DNA of 64,000 nucleotides from Gemmatimonadota bacterium. GTDB lineage: Bacteria > Gemmatimonadota > Gemmatimonadetes > Gemmatimonadales > GWC2-71-9. The stretch is from assembly GCA_040388535.1 (NCBI GenBank), contig JAZKBR010000002.1, positions 394,385 through 458,384 on the forward strand, read 5' to 3'. This document shows, one piece after another, positions 17,165 to 26,910 of the stretch (the stretch's first letter is position 1; every line of letters begins with the position of its first letter). The notes beneath the pieces are model-generated. The model worked only from the letters and a program-made list of their open reading frames with translations. It was not told the DNA's origin and did no database searches. Position numbers and translations under genes: made by a program.

Positions 17165-17868
17165 GTGACGGCCTCCGCGCCGAGTCGATAGCCCTGGCCA
17201 AAGGAGGTCTCGATGAAGGCGTCGGGTGCCGTCACCAGTGGCTCGAGTTTCCGACGGAGGTTGCGGACGTGCACATCGACCGTCCGGTCGAGCGCTTCGC
17301 GCGAGCGGCCCGGCAGCCGGTTCAGCAATGCCGCCCGTGAACAGACACGCCCAGGATGTTCGGCGAGTGCGTGCAGGATTTCGAATTCGCTCGGAGTCAC
17401 CTCGAGGAGCGCATCGCCCACCCTCACCTCGCGACGCTCGAGATCGAGTTGCAGGATGCCGGCGCGAACCAGGTCGCGCTGCCCCGGTGGCGTCCGCCGC
17501 AGGATCGCGTTGGCGCGCGCCACCAGTTCACGCGGCGAGAAGGGCTTGGTGATGTAGTCGTCGGCGCCCCCCTCGAACCCCTCGAGTCGCTCCTCTTCGA
17601 GGGTGCGCGCCGTGACCATCATGACCGGCACGCCGCTCTCGGCGGTGAGCTGCCGGCACAGGGTCAGTCCATCGACGCCGGGAAGCATCCGGTCGAGGAT
17701 CAGTAGGTCGAAGGTGCTGGCCCGTGCACGCTCGAGCGCGCGCGTGCCATCCCCCTCGACCCACACCTGGTGTCCGGCGTGTCGCAGGTACAGCGCAATC
17801 ACTTCAGCCGTCCGGGCATCATCTTCGACGACCAGGATCCGACCGGCCTGCGGCACCATTGCTCCCAC
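17161..17868 (-). CDS. OmpR/PhoB-family response regulator
   Basis: A 235-residue regulator with receiver domain (residues ~10-125; acidic pocket VVEDDA, phospho-acceptor Asp59 in LILDRMLPG, conserved Lys in DDYITKPFSPREL) and a winged-helix DNA-binding domain (~135-232; SRAALLNRLPGRSREALDRTVDVHVRNLRRKLE). It is partner to the overlapping histidine kinase. A GTG start is preferred because GGGGAG stands 6 nt upstream; an in-frame ATG three codons later has an unworkably short spacing to its own GGGAG. Confidence 0.94.
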   Translation of the reverse strand: MGAMVPQAGRILVVEDDARTAEVIALYLRHAGHQVWVEGDGTRALERARASTFDLLILDRMLPGVDGLTLCRQLTAESGVPVMMVTARTLEEERLEGFEGGADDYITKPFSPRELVARANAILRRTPPGQRDLVRAGILQLDLERREVRVGDALLEVTPSEFEILHALAEHPGRVCSRAALLNRLPGRSREALDRTVDVHVRNLRRKLEPLVTAPDAFIETSFGQGYRLGAEAVT

Positions 17869-17895
17869 GGCGATCTCCCCTCGTTCGCTACTGGA

Positions 17896-19062
17896 TCATA
17901 GTGGGAGCGGGTAGCGCTCAAGCAGCTGCAGGTCATCGCTGTTGATATGCGCCACGTAGACCGAGGCCGCACCCATCCCTACCACGATCCGGTCGGCGGG
18001 AAGGCGGACGCTCGTCACGAGAGCCCCCTGATCGTTGAAGACATCATAGAGCGCCGTCTTGCCAGCCGGTTGATAGCGCCGGGCCCAGAGGCGTTCCTTG
18101 CCATCGACAAAGAGCTGGCTCGGATCGAACGGGGGCTTGGTGGCCGGGAACGACGAGGCCGCCGGCCCATCATCACCACGAGGCCGACCGCGCGACAGCG
18201 AGAAGGTCTGTTCGCCGTTGCGATTCTCGACGCCAATGTTGATCTGCCCGCTCCGACCCAGATCCTCCGAATACTCCTTCCGCTCTGCCTCGCCGATCTT
18301 CACCGGCGTGTAGGCCACCGGGGCCCCGACGCGCCGGGCACCGCCACGAGGAATCACCTCGACGCGATAGGTTCCGCTCCGGACCAGGAACACCGTACCC
18401 GCCTGGCTCACCGCCCAGCCATCGGCGGCCGCAAGCGGCACCGGCGACATCCGCTGCTGTCGCGAGTTGGCGCTTCCCGACTCGGTCCGCTTCATCTCGG
18501 CGGCCTTGAGACTCGCAATGCGCGTGGTCTTCTGGGTTGCGCGGTCAAAGCGGTTGAGGGCAACCGAGTCGCTCCCCGGTCCGCCGCGGAAGTAGATCCC
18601 GCCGGTGCGATCGACGCCGCCCGGAATCATCACCGTAACGCCACCACCAGGCCCGCCGGCGCCACCGCCTTCGCCCCCCATGATCGGTGTCGTGTTCCCG
18701 AGCTTGCCATTGGGCGCCACCAGCGTGAGCCGGTTGTTGCCGAGATCTACCAGCAGCGAGGAATCAGCAGCGAGTGGCCAGATGCCATCGGGCTGGAGAT
18801 ACTCGCCTGGTCCGCGGCCCTTGTGGCCGAGGGTATCAGTGCGCTTGAAGGCCTGGTCGATTCGCATCAACACGCCGTCGAGTGAGGCGGCAGCGAGAAT
18901 GCTGCCATTGGCCTGTTCGCGCACGCCGCGGATGAGAGAGAACTCGAATGGATGCGACGCGTTCGGAGCGCCGAGGGGAATCTCGCGCACCTGCGCCGCG
19001 AGGGGGCCGGTCGCCACGAGAACCGCAAACAGGGCGAACCGGATGGATGATGCGCTACGCAT
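17896..19062 (-). CDS. secreted six-bladed beta-propeller-like protein
   Basis: A 388-residue exported protein with signal peptide MRSASSIRFALFAVLVATGPLAAQ. The body has repeated propeller-blade signatures such as KGRGPGEYLQPDGIWPL and SLLVDLGNNRLTLVAPNG, close to the NHL/6-bladed family used by many Gemmatimonadota. A Gly-rich loop (GGEGGGAGGPGGG) interrupts one blade. Probably an extracellular or periplasmic binding protein; ligand unknown. It lies upstream of, and on the same strand as, the response-regulator gene (27-nt gap). The ATG at the signal peptide is chosen over a GTG five codons earlier. Confidence 0.65.
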   Translation of the reverse strand: MRSASSIRFALFAVLVATGPLAAQVREIPLGAPNASHPFEFSLIRGVREQANGSILAAASLDGVLMRIDQAFKRTDTLGHKGRGPGEYLQPDGIWPLAADSSLLVDLGNNRLTLVAPNGKLGNTTPIMGGEGGGAGGPGGGVTVMIPGGVDRTGGIYFRGGPGSDSVALNRFDRATQKTTRIASLKAAEMKRTESGSANSRQQRMSPVPLAAADGWAVSQAGTVFLVRSGTYRVEVIPRGGARRVGAPVAYTPVKIGEAERKEYSEDLGRSGQINIGVENRNGEQTFSLSRGRPRGDDGPAASSFPATKPPFDPSQLFVDGKERLWARRYQPAGKTALYDVFNDQGALVTSVRLPADRIVVGMGAASVYVAHINSDDLQLLERYPLPL

Positions 19063-19138
19063 GAGCCTGCTCTCCACGAGAGGGTGTATGCGGGCATTCT
19101 ACGAGCGCCGTGTTAAGACCGTGTGAAGGGGGGCGAAA

Positions 19139-19167
19139 CGAAAACCGCCCCTGGGGTAGGGGCGGTT
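19139..19167 (-). terminator. rho-independent terminator of the efflux operon
   Basis: On the minus strand AACCGCCCC pairs with GGGGCGGTT (9 bp, 7-nt loop), followed by TTTTCGTTTCG. It lies about 125 nt after the stop of the MacB-type permease gene, in the right orientation to end that long transcript. Confidence 0.7.
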
Positions 19168-19258
19168 CGTTGGGATCATTCCAGTCGCGCATCGGGGCGC
19201 CGCGTGGGGGGCGCAGCCGTCCGCGATCCTACCAATCGCACACCAAAGCGCCGCCGCA

Positions 19259-19280
19259 GGGGCGCAGCATGCTGCGCCCC
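19259..19280. repeat. 22-nt perfect palindrome
   Basis: GGGGCGCAGC-ATGC... reads the same on both strands over 22 nt, just downstream of the permease gene. A diverged copy (GGGGCGCAGCATGCTGGGCCC) lies near 15,691 between the DUF5916 and kinase genes, so it is a small dispersed repeat. Confidence 0.55.
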
Positions 19281-19293
19281 ATACGACGGAATT

Positions 19294-20505
19294 CTACTCG
19301 TACCTTAAGGCCTGAATAGGGTCCAGCGACGCCGCGCGCCGTGCCGGCCAGAGTCCGAAGAACAACCCGACCAGTGCCGAGAACATGAAGGCCACGATGA
19401 TGGCCGTCGGCGAGATCAGCGTGGTCGATCCGTACTGCTTGCTCACGAACACCGACATCCCGATGCCGAGGGCAATGCCGAGGACGCCACCGGAGACGCA
19501 GAGCACCAGGGCCTCGATCAGGAACTGGCTCAGGATCGTCAGCTTGGTAGCGCCGAGCGCCTTCCGGATGCCGATCTCCTTGGTGCGCTCGGTAACCGAG
19601 ACCAGCATGATGTTCATGATGCCGATGCCGCCGACGAGCAGCGATACCGCGGCAATCGAGAGCAACAGCGTCGAGAAGGTCTCGGCGTTCTGTGCCGACG
19701 TCGCCAGGAACTCCTTGGGCGAACGGATCTGGAAATTGTTGGGGCCGCCCGGGCGGATCTTGTGCTCGCGCCGCATGATCCGCTCGACGTCGACCATTCC
19801 CTGTTCCATCGGCAGCTTCTCGTTCACGATCACCGAAATGGAGCGGAGACGGTCGGTGCCGAAGACACGGTAACGCGCGGTGCTGAGCGGAATCAGGATC
19901 TGTTCATCCGGATTCTGAAAGCCCTGCGAGCCCTTGGCGCTGAGAATGCCGATGATCTCGAACGGAATCCCGCGGATCGCGAGCGTCTGGCCGATGATCG
20001 CGGGACCGTTGGCGTCGAGCAGCTTGGGTACATCGGCGCCAATCACGGCGTAGCGCTGCTGCGCCGCGTCATCACCGTCGCTGAACATCCGGCCCGCGGT
20101 GATGGTGTAGTTGCGCGCACCGGCATAGTTCGCCGAGGTGCCCACGATGCTGGTGTTGATGTTCTTGTTGCCGAACACCACCTGCTGATTGCGCCCCATC
20201 TCGGGCACAACCGCCGTGAGCGTCGTCGCGTCACGCTTCAGCATTTCCGCGTCCTTGACGTACATCGGGGCGCCGTCGCCGCGCGCGGCGCCCATCGAGA
20301 ATCCCTGACCCGGGTTGATGGTCACCAGGTTGGCGCCGAGCGAGTTGATCCGGTCCTGCACCGCCTTCTGGGCGCCACTGCCCATCGCCACCACGGTGAT
20401 CACGGCGGCTACGCCGATGATCACGCCGAGCATGGTGAGCATCGCGCGCAACTTGTTCGAGCGAATGCTCTGGAATGCCACACGAACAGTTTCGCCGATG
20501 AGCAT
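19294..20505 (-). CDS. MacB-type ABC transporter permease
   Basis: A 403-residue permease: TM1 near residues 20-42 (SNKLRAMLTMLGVIIGVAAVITV), a large periplasmic MacB core (~45-275), then three helices of an FtsX domain with cytoplasmic loop TERTKEIGIRKALGATK and the ending PARRAASLDPIQALRYE. It forms the inner-membrane part of a tripartite pump with the ATPase, adaptor and TolC proteins encoded just upstream. In E. coli MacB the ATPase is fused; here it is separate. It is last in the operon, 3 nt after the adaptor gene. It exports an unknown substrate, perhaps peptides, lipids or drugs. Confidence 0.93.
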   Translation of the reverse strand: MLIGETVRVAFQSIRSNKLRAMLTMLGVIIGVAAVITVVAMGSGAQKAVQDRINSLGANLVTINPGQGFSMGAARGDGAPMYVKDAEMLKRDATTLTAVVPEMGRNQQVVFGNKNINTSIVGTSANYAGARNYTITAGRMFSDGDDAAQQRYAVIGADVPKLLDANGPAIIGQTLAIRGIPFEIIGILSAKGSQGFQNPDEQILIPLSTARYRVFGTDRLRSISVIVNEKLPMEQGMVDVERIMRREHKIRPGGPNNFQIRSPKEFLATSAQNAETFSTLLLSIAAVSLLVGGIGIMNIMLVSVTERTKEIGIRKALGATKLTILSQFLIEALVLCVSGGVLGIALGIGMSVFVSKQYGSTTLISPTAIIVAFMFSALVGLFFGLWPARRAASLDPIQALRYE

Positions 20506-20508
20506 CTA

Positions 20509-22017
20509 CTACCTCCCGCCCGGAGCTTTGCCACCGCCGGCCGGTGCTGCACCGCCAGCCGGCCGGGCACCTGCGGCAGGAGGCGTGGTCGACTGGCCCG
20601 GAAGCCCGCCGGCGGCGCCCTTCATCCGCGTCTGCAGATCCTGCTGCGACTGCACGAACGAGGCGCTCGGCAGCATCAGCACCGAATCCTTCTCGGTGAG
20701 ACCCGACTTCACTTCGGAGTAGTCGAGGTCGGTAAGGCCAGTCTTCACGTAGACGGGCACCGGCTTTCCAGCGCGCTGCACGAAGACGATGTAGGTGCCG
20801 CCGAACTCGGCGTTGCCACCACCGCCGCCCCGACGCATCCCGCCGCCGCGATTGCCGCCACCCGTCCCCGCGCCAGCCGGGTTGCCACCACCGTTCCCAC
20901 CTCCATTACCCCCGGCCGCGGGCGCGCCCGCGCCCTGCTTCGCGCCGCCCTGCCTGGCCGCCGCATCACCCTTCGGCGCTGCAGCCGACGGGTCGCCGGC
21001 CGGAAGCACTTCCTTCTTGGCGCTATCGCCGGCCGTGGGAGCCGGCTCGACGGCGGCCTTCGCCTCGGCGAGCATCCGCGTCAGGTCGGCATCGGCGATG
21101 CCGAGCACGGTACCCGCGCTCTTCACGTCACGCTCGGTGCGGAGCGCGGCGTTTGGCACGGCCAGCACATTCTTCCGCTCGCCGACCTGCATCTTCACTT
21201 CGGCGTTCATTCCCGGCTTGAGCAGCCCGTCCTTGTTGTCGATGCGGATCAGCACCGGGAACATCGTGACGTTCTGGATCGTGTCGGCCTGCGGCTCGAT
21301 CTTGAGCACTTCGCCGCGAAACGGACGATTCGGGAACGCATTCACGGTGACGTTGGCCGGCAGGCCCGCACGCAGCTTGCCGATGTCGGTTTCGTCGACG
21401 TAGGTCTTGATCTGCACCAGCGAGAGGTCGGCCATTGTCAGCAGCACCGTGCCGCCGCTCGCCGTGTTCGGCGAGGAGATCACGTTGCCGCGCTGCACCT
21501 GCTGCTCGATCACGGTACCGGAGATCGGCGCGAGCACTCGGGTGTCGCCGAGGGTGATCTTGGCATTCTCGAGGGCGATGGTCTGGCGCACCACATCGGC
21601 CTTGGAATTCGCCACCGCGAGCGTCGCGGTCTCCAGCTCCTGCTGGGTGATCGCCTTGGCGGTGAAGAGTTCCTTCGCGCGGTTGAGCTGACCCTGCGCG
21701 TTCGCCAGCTGCGCCTTGGCCACTTCCTGATTGGCCTGGGCGGTCTGCATGTCGTTCTGCGGGATCCGCTGGTCGACCTGCACCATCAGGGTGCCGCGCT
21801 TTACGAAATCGCCGGTCTGGACCTTCACATCGAGAATTTCGCCCGAGGCCTTCGACTTCACCTGGACGACCGTGTCGGGGTTCACGGCACCGGCGGCCTG
21901 CGCGGTGACGATGATATCACGCCGCTCGACGGCCACGGCCTGATAGACCGGGAGCGGAGCGGGCTTGCTGCAGGCACCAACAAGAGCGACGAGGGGCAAC
22001 ACACGAGCGAGCTTCAC
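20509..22017 (-). CDS. periplasmic adaptor (HlyD/MacA family) lipoprotein
   Basis: A 502-residue adaptor linking the inner-membrane permease to TolC. The GTG start overlaps the ATPase stop (GTGA). A lipobox (LVGACS, Cys16) indicates lipid anchoring. There is a barrel-sandwich ([21 protein letters not shown]...) with an alpha-hairpin ([20 protein letters not shown]...), then beta-barrel and membrane-proximal domains. An odd 60-residue Ala/Gly/Asn-rich insert ([16 protein letters not shown], then [12 protein letters not shown]) falls inside the C-terminal domain and a second Gly/Pro-rich tail ends the protein. Such inserts are low-complexity and lineage-specific. Confidence 0.92.
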   Translation of the reverse strand: MKLARVLPLVALVGACSKPAPLPVYQAVAVERRDIIVTAQAAGAVNPDTVVQVKSKASGEILDVKVQTGDFVKRGTLMVQVDQRIPQNDMQTAQANQEVAKAQLANAQGQLNRAKELFTAKAITQQELETATLAVANSKADVVRQTIALENAKITLGDTRVLAPISGTVIEQQVQRGNVISSPNTASGGTVLLTMADLSLVQIKTYVDETDIGKLRAGLPANVTVNAFPNRPFRGEVLKIEPQADTIQNVTMFPVLIRIDNKDGLLKPGMNAEVKMQVGERKNVLAVPNAALRTERDVKSAGTVLGIADADLTRMLAEAKAAVEPAPTAGDSAKKEVLPAGDPSAAAPKGDAAARQGGAKQGAGAPAAGGNGGGNGGGNPAGAGTGGGNRGGGMRRGGGGGNAEFGGTYIVFVQRAGKPVPVYVKTGLTDLDYSEVKSGLTEKDSVLMLPSASFVQSQQDLQTRMKGAAGGLPGQSTTPPAAGARPAGGAAPAGGGKAPGGR

Positions 22018-22772
22018 GCGACAGCCTCCACACTACTGCCGTCGCTGGACACCTTGCCGTCCCGGAGGACGATCTGGCGCTTGGCGTGTGCGGCAATATC
22101 AGGTTCATGAGTAACGAGAATGATGGTCTGACCCTGACGATGCAGTGTCTCGAACAGGGCCATGATTTCCTCGGAGGTCGCCGAGTCGAGGTTACCGGTC
22201 GGTTCGTCGGCGAGCAGGATCGACGGCCGGTTCACCAGCGCCCGGGCAATCGCCACACGCTGGCGCTGACCACCCGACAGTTCGTTCGGCTTGTGATCCA
22301 TGCGGTTGCCGAGACCAACCTGCGAGAGCGCTTCCTTCGCGCGCTCGCGGCGTTCCTTGCCGGAGGCGCCGGCATACACCATGGGCAGCTCGACGTTCGC
22401 GAGCGCCGAGGCGCGCGGGAGCAGGTTGAACGTCTGGAAGACGAAGCCGATCTCCTTGTTCCGGATCCGGGCCAGCGCATCGTCATCCAGCTCGCTCACG
22501 CGATAGCCGTTGAGCCAGTATTCGCCTTCCGAGGGCGTGTCGAGGCAGCCGATGAGATTCATCATCGTCGACTTGCCGGAGCCGGACGGCCCCATGATCG
22601 CCACGAACTCGTTGCGCCGGATCGTGATGTCGACACCCTGCAGCGCGCGGACCCGTTCGGTCCCCATCAGGTATTCGCGCTGCAGGTTCCGGGTCACGAT
22701 CACGGCATCGCGCGGCACGTCGGCCGGGAGTGCTGCCATCCGTTCGGCAGTGTCGCGCAGATCCTTTTTCAT
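22014..22772 (-). CDS. ABC transporter ATP-binding protein (MacB/LolD type)
   Basis: A 252-residue ATPase: Walker [11 protein letters not shown]-loop [11 protein letters not shown], signature LSGGQRQRV, Walker [13 protein letters not shown] and H-loop LVTHEPD are all intact. A ~25-residue N-terminal extension precedes the core. It energises the MacB-type permease encoded downstream. It overlaps the TolC gene by 1 nt and the adaptor by 4 nt. Membership in the LolD/MacB subfamily follows from the [14 protein letters not shown] segment. Confidence 0.95.
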   Translation of the reverse strand: MKKDLRDTAERMAALPADVPRDAVIVTRNLQREYLMGTERVRALQGVDITIRRNEFVAIMGPSGSGKSTMMNLIGCLDTPSEGEYWLNGYRVSELDDDALARIRNKEIGFVFQTFNLLPRASALANVELPMVYAGASGKERRERAKEALSQVGLGNRMDHKPNELSGGQRQRVAIARALVNRPSILLADEPTGNLDSATSEEIMALFETLHRQGQTIILVTHEPDIAAHAKRQIVLRDGKVSSDGSSVEAVA

Positions 22773-24139
22773 TACGGCAGACTCCGCCCGAGAATACTCT
22801 CGATCTGGACCTTGGCGCGGAGGTAGGCGTAACGCGCCTGCACCGCATTGACTTGCGCCTGCGTCAGGTTGGTCTGGGCCTGCAACAGTTCAGTGATGGT
22901 GGCCACACCCTGGCCATACCGCGCCGTCACGACCCGCAGGTTCGTCTCGGCCGCCGTGGCCGACGTTTCCGACAGCTGGATCTGCGCCTGTGCGTTCGAG
23001 ATCGCGGCGAACTGCGCCGTCAGGTTCGCGTCGATCTGGTGCTGCTGATCGAGGAGCGACGCCTGCTGGTTCTCGACCTGGATCTGGGCGTTCTCGATCT
23101 GGGTCTCACGCGCGAAGTTGGTCCACGGCGTGATCGTGAGGCCGAGGTTGAGCGACTTGCGCCCCTTGAGGGAGTAGTCGCTCTGCTTGTTCGCCGTGAA
23201 GTTGTCGCCGACGCTGATGCTGAGGTTCGGAAAGTACTGCGCCTTGTTCGACTTGGTCGCCTGTCGCAGCGCCTCGAGGGTCGCCTGCGCCGCGCGGAGC
23301 TGGGGCGACGACGCGCGCGCATCGCGACGGAGCGAGAGCGTGTCGATGGCCGCCGGCAGCTGATAGTACGCGGGATCATCGACCGCGCCCACGCGGCCAT
23401 CAGCGCCGATCGCGCGGCCGAGCTGGGCCTCGTCGGTGGCCAGCGTGTTCTGGTGGCCGAGCATCGTGAACTTGGCGTTGTTGAGCGAGACCAGCGCGGA
23501 GAGCGAGTCGGAGATGCTTCCCGAGCCGGCCCGCAGCTTGGCCACTGCAACGTTGTACTGCTGCTCGGCGCTGAGCACGGCCGTCGAATCGACGGCGAGC
23601 AGGCGCTTGTCGGCCAGCACCGTGAGGAAGGTGTTGGTGACGTTGAGCGTGTTGGTGAACTTGGTCGACACCAGCGTCGACGTCGCCGCATCCTCGCGTG
23701 CCCGCGCGGCCTTCAGATCGTAGTTCCGGATGAAGCCGTCGAAAATCGGCAGCGTCGCGGTCACGTTGAAGCCGTAGTTCGGATTCGAGCTGTTGCCGCT
23801 GATCACTTCGCCCGTGACCGGATCGAGGCGCGAGTCACCCGAGCTCATCAGCAGCGAGGCCTGCGGCGTGAAGCTCAGCTGCGGGACGAAGCGCCACTTG
23901 GCCGTGCGCACCTGCAGCTCGGCGCTGCGAATGCTGTTCGCCGATTGCACCACCGTCGGTGACACCTGCTCGGAGCGCTGGAGCGCCTGCGCCAGCGTCA
24001 CCGACTGCGGTGCCGGGGCCATCGGCGGAAGGCTCTGCAATGCCTGCGAGGGCTGATTGCCCTGAGCCTGCGCCATGCCGGGAAGTGCGAGGAGCGCTGC
24101 AACGAGTGCGAAACGCAGCGGACGGTTAGCGCGGACCAC
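22772..24139 (-). CDS. TolC-family outer-membrane efflux protein
   Basis: A 455-residue outer-membrane channel. The GTG start is chosen because GGAGG lies 5 nt upstream and the next residues form signal peptide [25 protein letters not shown]; the start overlaps the preceding gene by 14 nt. Two internally similar halves are visible, each with long amphipathic helices ([15 protein letters not shown]..., and [38 protein letters not shown]), the classical TolC repeat. It provides the outer-membrane exit for the pump encoded downstream. Confidence 0.92.
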   Translation of the reverse strand: MVRANRPLRFALVAALLALPGMAQAQGNQPSQALQSLPPMAPAPQSVTLAQALQRSEQVSPTVVQSANSIRSAELQVRTAKWRFVPQLSFTPQASLLMSSGDSRLDPVTGEVISGNSSNPNYGFNVTATLPIFDGFIRNYDLKAARAREDAATSTLVSTKFTNTLNVTNTFLTVLADKRLLAVDSTAVLSAEQQYNVAVAKLRAGSGSISDSLSALVSLNNAKFTMLGHQNTLATDEAQLGRAIGADGRVGAVDDPAYYQLPAAIDTLSLRRDARASSPQLRAAQATLEALRQATKSNKAQYFPNLSISVGDNFTANKQSDYSLKGRKSLNLGLTITPWTNFARETQIENAQIQVENQQASLLDQQHQIDANLTAQFAAISNAQAQIQLSETSATAAETNLRVVTARYGQGVATITELLQAQTNLTQAQVNAVQARYAYLRAKVQIESILGRSLP

Positions 24140-24602
24140 GCGGACCTCCGCGGGGCGACTGTTCGCGCTGCTTCTTGCGGTTCTCATCCATAGCCGTGTT
24201 CATAGAGTCGTACCTTACCTGTTGCGGGGGAGTCAGGAGTGCGCGGACCTCGGTACGGGACTGCTGCCGGACGGTTTCGACGCTCGGCCGGATCGACTCG
24301 AAGAGCGAATCGACCTGGGGACCGATGCTCCGCCGGATGGTATCCATGGCGGCGGTACCCCGCTTGAAAATGGCAGCAATGCTGTCCCGTTGTACCGCGC
24401 TGGCGTCGAGCTCCTTGGCAACCCACGCCGCATAACCACCGGGCACCCCTCCGGGACCCCGGCTTCCTCCCTGACCACGCCAGATGAAATCGGCTTTGCC
24501 GGCACGGAAGGCCGCCGTGAGCCCCACCACACCGACCACCGTTCCAGCCACAAAGGCAACGATCAGCAGCACCATCGCCCGTGTGCGAGTCGCGCTGCTC
24601 AC
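24126..24602 (-). CDS. membrane-anchored periplasmic sensor, CnrX/Spy (LTxxQ)-like
   Basis: A 158-residue protein with one N-terminal membrane helix (residues ~9-31) and a helical periplasmic domain ending in LLTPPQQVRYDSM, close to the LTxxQ element of Spy/CpxP/CnrX heavy-metal-resistance proteins. Position suits a CnrX role: directly after a sigma gene and a small TM gene and before efflux genes. CnrX-type metal-binding His residues are absent, so the signal may be misfolded protein or another envelope stress rather than metal. The GTG start overlaps the upstream stop (GTGA). The C-terminus is basic and Pro/Gly-rich. Confidence 0.65.
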   Translation of the reverse strand: MSSATRTRAMVLLIVAFVAGTVVGVVGLTAAFRAGKADFIWRGQGGSRGPGGVPGGYAAWVAKELDASAVQRDSIAAIFKRGTAAMDTIRRSIGPQVDSLFESIRPSVETVRQQSRTEVRALLTPPQQVRYDSMNTAMDENRKKQREQSPRGGPRGPR

Positions 24603-24922
24603 CGCGACTCCGACGTCATCGCGACGAGGAGGATGTCCGCACCGGGGCGTGAGCCTTCAAGGAGCTCACTGGCCACCGATGCCTCAGTCGTCGCGGTGGT
24701 CGCAACCCTGGACCATCCCCACCCCGCCAGCACCGTCGCCAGCGATGCTGCGACCAGCCCCTGCCAGAACCAGCCCGCCAGCTCGTCTTCCCACGCCGGC
24801 TTGCCGAGCCGGGCGCGCACCCGAGCCACGAACGCGCCGTCGTGCGGCAACGTCAGGGCATCGCGAATCGCTGCCCCAAGCTTCAGGTCAGGTGCGTCAT
24901 TGAACGGCGACAGATCACTCAT
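24599..24922 (-). CDS. small single-TM protein, probable anti-sigma factor
   Basis: A 107-residue protein: a soluble ~65-residue N-terminus with a short amphipathic stretch (FVARVRARLGKPAWEDEL), one membrane helix (~72-90, GLVAASLATVLAGWGW) and a short periplasmic tail. The size and topology match CnrY-like anti-sigma factors. It has a strong ribosome site (AAGGAGGAG) and overlaps the sigma gene by 8 nt. There is no zinc motif. The anti-sigma role is inferred from size, topology and operon position, not from recognisable sequence identity. Confidence 0.6.
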   Translation of the reverse strand: MSDLSPFNDAPDLKLGAAIRDALTLPHDGAFVARVRARLGKPAWEDELAGWFWQGLVAASLATVLAGWGWSRVATTATTEASVASELLEGSRPGADILLVAMTSESR

Positions 24923-25469
24923 CCCACTCCTCCTTCACGGATCCAAGCACTTTCCTGAGCGCCCTTCTTCCGTGGAAAACATCAGACTTCACGGTTCCTT
25001 CGGGGATCCCCAGCAGGGTGGCAATCTCCGCCTGCGAATACCCTTCAGCATCAAACAGCACCACGGCCAATCGTTGCCGCTCCGGCAGGGTCGCGAGCGC
25101 GCTCTTGAGCCGCTCTCCCAGGTCCATCGCGCCGACTTCCCGGGCCGGGTCGTCGCGCGAGGCCGCCGCCACATGGTCGAGCGGGTCGGCGGCGCGGACC
25201 CTTCGCCTTCGTCGGAGATCCTTGGCCGCGTTGACCACGATCTGCATCAGCCAGGGACGGAACGCCCGCTTGGGGTCGTACCGGCCGATCGCCTGCCAGG
25301 CCGAGAGAAACCCTTCCTGGGCGGCATCATCGGCATCTTCACTGTCTTCCAGTACCGCATAGGCAACACGGCGGGCCATCGGCGCGTGGAGGGCCACCAG
25401 CCCTCCGAAAGCCTCTGCATCGCCCCTCGCAGCCCGAGCGGCGAGCTCGGCTTCATCCACGCCGGTCAT
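24915..25469 (-). CDS. ECF-type RNA polymerase sigma factor controlling the efflux operon
   Basis: A 184-residue ECF sigma factor: region 2 (DADDAAQEGFLSAWQAIGRYDPKRAF then RPWLMQIVVNAAKD) and region 4 (ALATLPERQRLAVVLFDAEGYSQ then ATLLGIPEGTVKSDVFHGRRAL). It is first in a tightly overlapping run ending in a MacAB-TolC-type pump, so it very likely activates that run. The ATG giving MTGVDEAELAARAA is chosen; the 21-codon longer frame reads back into the PLD gene end. It starts 28 nt after the phospholipase-D-like gene stop on the same strand. Confidence 0.93.
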   Translation of the reverse strand: MTGVDEAELAARAARGDAEAFGGLVALHAPMARRVAYAVLEDSEDADDAAQEGFLSAWQAIGRYDPKRAFRPWLMQIVVNAAKDLRRRRRVRAADPLDHVAAASRDDPAREVGAMDLGERLKSALATLPERQRLAVVLFDAEGYSQAEIATLLGIPEGTVKSDVFHGRRALRKVLGSVKEEWDE

Positions 25470-25497
25470 ACGCGGGAAACCCTGGGTCCGTTGAGCT

Positions 25498-26910
25498 TCA
25501 AGTCCGCCCCCGGTGGCCCAGTGCCCTGACAATCAAGGCCGCGGCAGTAAGGGTTGCCAGCCCTGCCGCCACGTAGGCCGCAGGCACCGGAAAGAGGACA
25601 AAGAGGGCAGCGGCCGCCAGCAACACCAGCGCGAGGGGGCCGAACAGGGTCGCCCGGGCGCCTCGGATCAACCCGCCAGCCGTGACAATCGCCTGCCGAC
25701 GCCGTTCGCGGAAGGTCCGTTGGTGGGTCGGGTGCCCGTGAACCGGCCGCTTCTCGTGGGCCAGGGCCGGCGGGATCTCCCGACCGAAGAGCGTGGCGAT
25801 CCGGCGCGGTCGGCGGACGACCTCACTGGCGAGGGTCAGGTCCTCGTGGAATTGCTTCTCCATCTCCTTGGCCAGGGCGGGATCCTCGATGAAGACGTCG
25901 AGCTCCCAGTTCGCGAGCAGCGAGGAGGCGTTCATGTTGCTCGACCCGACCCGAACCCAGCGACCATCCGCGACGATTGTCTTGGCGTGGAGCATCGGCC
26001 CCTGCCATTCATAGAGCCGGACCCCGGCCTTGAGCAGTCCGCGATAGCCCACCCGGGTCAGGTTCCGCACCATCCGGATATCGCTCGCGCCGGGGAGGAG
26101 AATCCGGACATCGGCCCCATCCCTCGCAGCATCGATGAAGGCCTGGTAGAGCCGCTGCGGCGCCGCCAGATACGCCTCGGTGACCCACACCTTCGACGCG
26201 CTGACGCCGAGGAGCAGGTCAATGGTGCGATAGGCACGCTCACGACCCGGTTCCGTGGCGACGACGCGCACCGCGATGTCGCCCATCGGGGGCACATTGC
26301 CGTTGATCTCGTCGGAGGGAATCGCGCTGCCGCCGGCAAACTTCCAGGCGCTTTCGAAGGCGGCGTCGAGCAGCCGCGCGGCGGGACCCTCGATCGAGAC
26401 GCCGGTGTCCCGCCACGGCTGGATCCCTTTCTCCGGATTGCCGATCCACTCATCACCTATGCAGAGGCCACCGGTGACACCGCGACAGCCATCGACGACA
26501 AAGACTTTGCGATGGTCGCGCGACGCAAGCAGCAGCGGATCCCGCCATGACGGCGGACCGAAGGCACACACTTCCGCGCCCGCCTCGCGCAGTTCCCGCC
26601 AGAAGCGGCGCGGCGTACCGGCACAGCCGAGCCAGTCGTAGAGCACCCTTACCTTGATGCCCTCGCGCGCGCGCGCCATCAGGGCATCGGCGAAGGCCTG
26701 CCCCGTGGCATCGGCGTGAATGATGTAATTCTCGAGATGAATCCGCGTCGTCGCGCTGGCAATCTGCGCGTGCATCACGGCGTAGTTCGCGGCGCCATCA
26801 ATCAGCATCTCGACGCGGTTGCCGGCGATGGAGTGGGTGCCGGACGCGCGACCCACGGCGCGATTCAACGCCTCGCCGGAGCTCTCACCCTCGGCAAGGA
26901 TCGCGGTCAC
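25498..26910 (-). CDS. phospholipase D-like protein (cardiolipin synthase type)
   Basis: A 470-residue protein with two HKD motifs: His133-x-Lys135-x4-Asp140 (HRKVFVVD) and His308-x-Lys310-x4-Asp315 (HAKTIVAD), each followed by the usual Gly/Asn segment (GSSNMNASS). Such enzymes swap phosphatidyl groups, as in cardiolipin synthesis. Bacterial Cls proteins carry N-terminal membrane helices; here the hydrophobic segments are at the C-terminus (about 400-420 and 425-462), which is unusual. The GTG start overlaps the HD-domain gene stop. Substrate unproven. Confidence 0.87.
   Translation of the reverse strand: MTAILAEGESSGEALNRAVGRASGTHSIAGNRVEMLIDGAANYAVMHAQIASATTRIHLENYIIHADATGQAFADALMARAREGIKVRVLYDWLGCAGTPRRFWRELREAGAEVCAFGPPSWRDPLLLASRDHRKVFVVDGCRGVTGGLCIGDEWIGNPEKGIQPWRDTGVSIEGPAARLLDAAFESAWKFAGGSAIPSDEINGNVPPMGDIAVRVVATEPGRERAYRTIDLLLGVSASKVWVTEAYLAAPQRLYQAFIDAARDGADVRILLPGASDIRMVRNLTRVGYRGLLKAGVRLYEWQGPMLHAKTIVADGRWVRVGSSNMNASSLLANWELDVFIEDPALAKEMEKQFHEDLTLASEVVRRPRRIATLFGREIPPALAHEKRPVHGHPTHQRTFRERRRQAIVTAGGLIRGARATLFGPLALVLLAAAALFVLFPVPAAYVAAGLATLTAAALIVRALGHRGRT

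Noticed and set aside
19762..22110. A 782-codon open frame on the + strand
   Set aside because: It is antisense to the HlyD and MacB-type genes, has shadow-like composition (His/Arg/Gly rich, no domains) and arises from GC-rich third positions of the real genes.
24075..25529. A 484-codon + strand frame
   Set aside because: Antisense to the sigma, small TM and CnrX-like genes, with no domain or start support.
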